DNA of 24,138 nucleotides from Bacillota bacterium (GTDB taxonomy: Bacteria; Bacillota_A; Clostridia; Clostridiales; Clostridiaceae): the NCBI GenBank assembly GCA_021837545.1, contig JAKBFR010000028.1, positions 1-24,138 on the forward strand. Reading direction: 5' to 3'. The position numbers were made by a program, and so were the translations under genes. How positions within the stretch are numbered: position 1 is the stretch's first letter; the number at the start of each line of letters is the position of its first letter. Below are positions 23,917-24,138 of the stretch, in pieces. The notes below the pieces were generated by a model. The model did no database searches and was not told the origin of the DNA. It was given only the letters and a program-made list of their open reading frames with translations.

Positions 23917-24138
23917 ATGAGTAATTTATCAGGAAAACCACAAGTTATGAAAAAAGTAAATAGTGCATTAATTAAACGTGTTTTGAAAAACAAAGGATCT
24001 GTGACTAAGGCGCAAATATCTAATAGCACAGGAATTAGCATTACTACAGTAAGAACATTACTAGAAGAATTACTAATAAATAATGAAATAGTCAGCTTAG
24101 GACTAGATGATTCTAGCGGCGGAAGAAGAGCTGAAAGG
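23917..24138 (+). CDS. ROK-family transcriptional regulator, N-terminal part (runs off the window)
   Basis: The first 74 codons are in the window and remain open at the edge. MSNLSGKPQVMKKVNSALIKRVL is the usual N-terminal helix of ROK/NagC/XylR-like repressors. A winged helix-turn-helix follows: GSVTKAQISNSTGISITTVRTLLEELLINNEIV, then LDDSSGGRRAER, matching the SxGRRP-like wing that precedes the sugar-kinase fold; here the usual proline seems replaced by Ala-Glu. The ROK kinase-like sugar-binding domain would lie outside. AAGGTGG lies before the ATG. The 42-nt inverted repeat just upstream may be its own operator. The regulated sugar genes are probably downstream of the window. Confidence 0.88.
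   Translation, partial: MSNLSGKPQVMKKVNSALIKRVLKNKGSVTKAQISNSTGISITTVRTLLEELLINNEIVSLGLDDSSGGRRAER

Overview
The window is strongly AT-rich, with A/T-ending codons, GGAGG-type ribosome binding sites, sigma-A promoters and short stem-plus-U-tract terminators. It carries a DnaI-like helicase loader beside a DnaD-fold protein, a YycJ-type metallo-hydrolase after murA, an Aer-like chemoreceptor and a ROK regulator. Together these suggest a Clostridium (C. beijerinckii/C. butyricum-like) chromosome. The genes are mostly housekeeping genes of the kind often found near the replication origin. I see no phage, transposase, integrase or CRISPR array.

Layout. 1-2650: a small Hsp20-like protein (-), proC (+), a candidate structured RNA of about 350 nt directly after proC, an unknown protein (-), and a gap with four regularly spaced DnaA-box-like sites. 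2570-5700: malic enzyme (-), purA (+) with a promoter and mini-ORF leader, and a DUF1858 CxxC protein (+) with its own promoter and terminator. 5700-8850: acyl-ACP thioesterase (+), HI0933-family flavoprotein (-) and an unknown protein (+). 8897-9649: one strong promoter, seven tRNA genes (Glu-Val-Asp-Thr-Glu-Val-Asp) and one terminator; Glu-Val-Asp is a recent 251-bp duplication. 9691-11856: the DnaD-like/DnaI-like primosomal operon (-). 11952-16396: minus-strand genes for an intracellular subtilase, a YdcZ-family membrane protein plus metallo-hydrolase pair, a dUTPase-like protein without its acidic residues, and a possible 2H-phosphoesterase-like protein. 16626-19506: murA, yycJ and a SEC-C protein (+). 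19538-24138: a short promoter-terminator unit, a chemoreceptor with a Cys-rich N-terminal domain ahead of its membrane hairpin, a second DnaA-box-like cluster, a DHA2 drug exporter, and the start of a ROK regulator behind a 42-nt inverted repeat.

How the genes work together. proC makes proline, purA opens the AMP branch, murA commits UDP-GlcNAc to peptidoglycan, and the thioesterase releases fatty acids. The DnaD/DnaI-like pair loads the replicative helicase. The two DnaA-box-like clusters may tie this region to DnaA, by titration or transcriptional control. For several genes ribosome-binding-site placement argues for a start inside the longest open frame; coordinates below use the preferred start.

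Most unusual items: the structured RNA after proC (1433-1785), the two DnaA-box clusters, the active-site-less dUTPase relative, the chemoreceptor with all nine cysteines in its sensor part, and the short transcription unit at 19538-19657. All identifications are from reading the sequence; no search was run.
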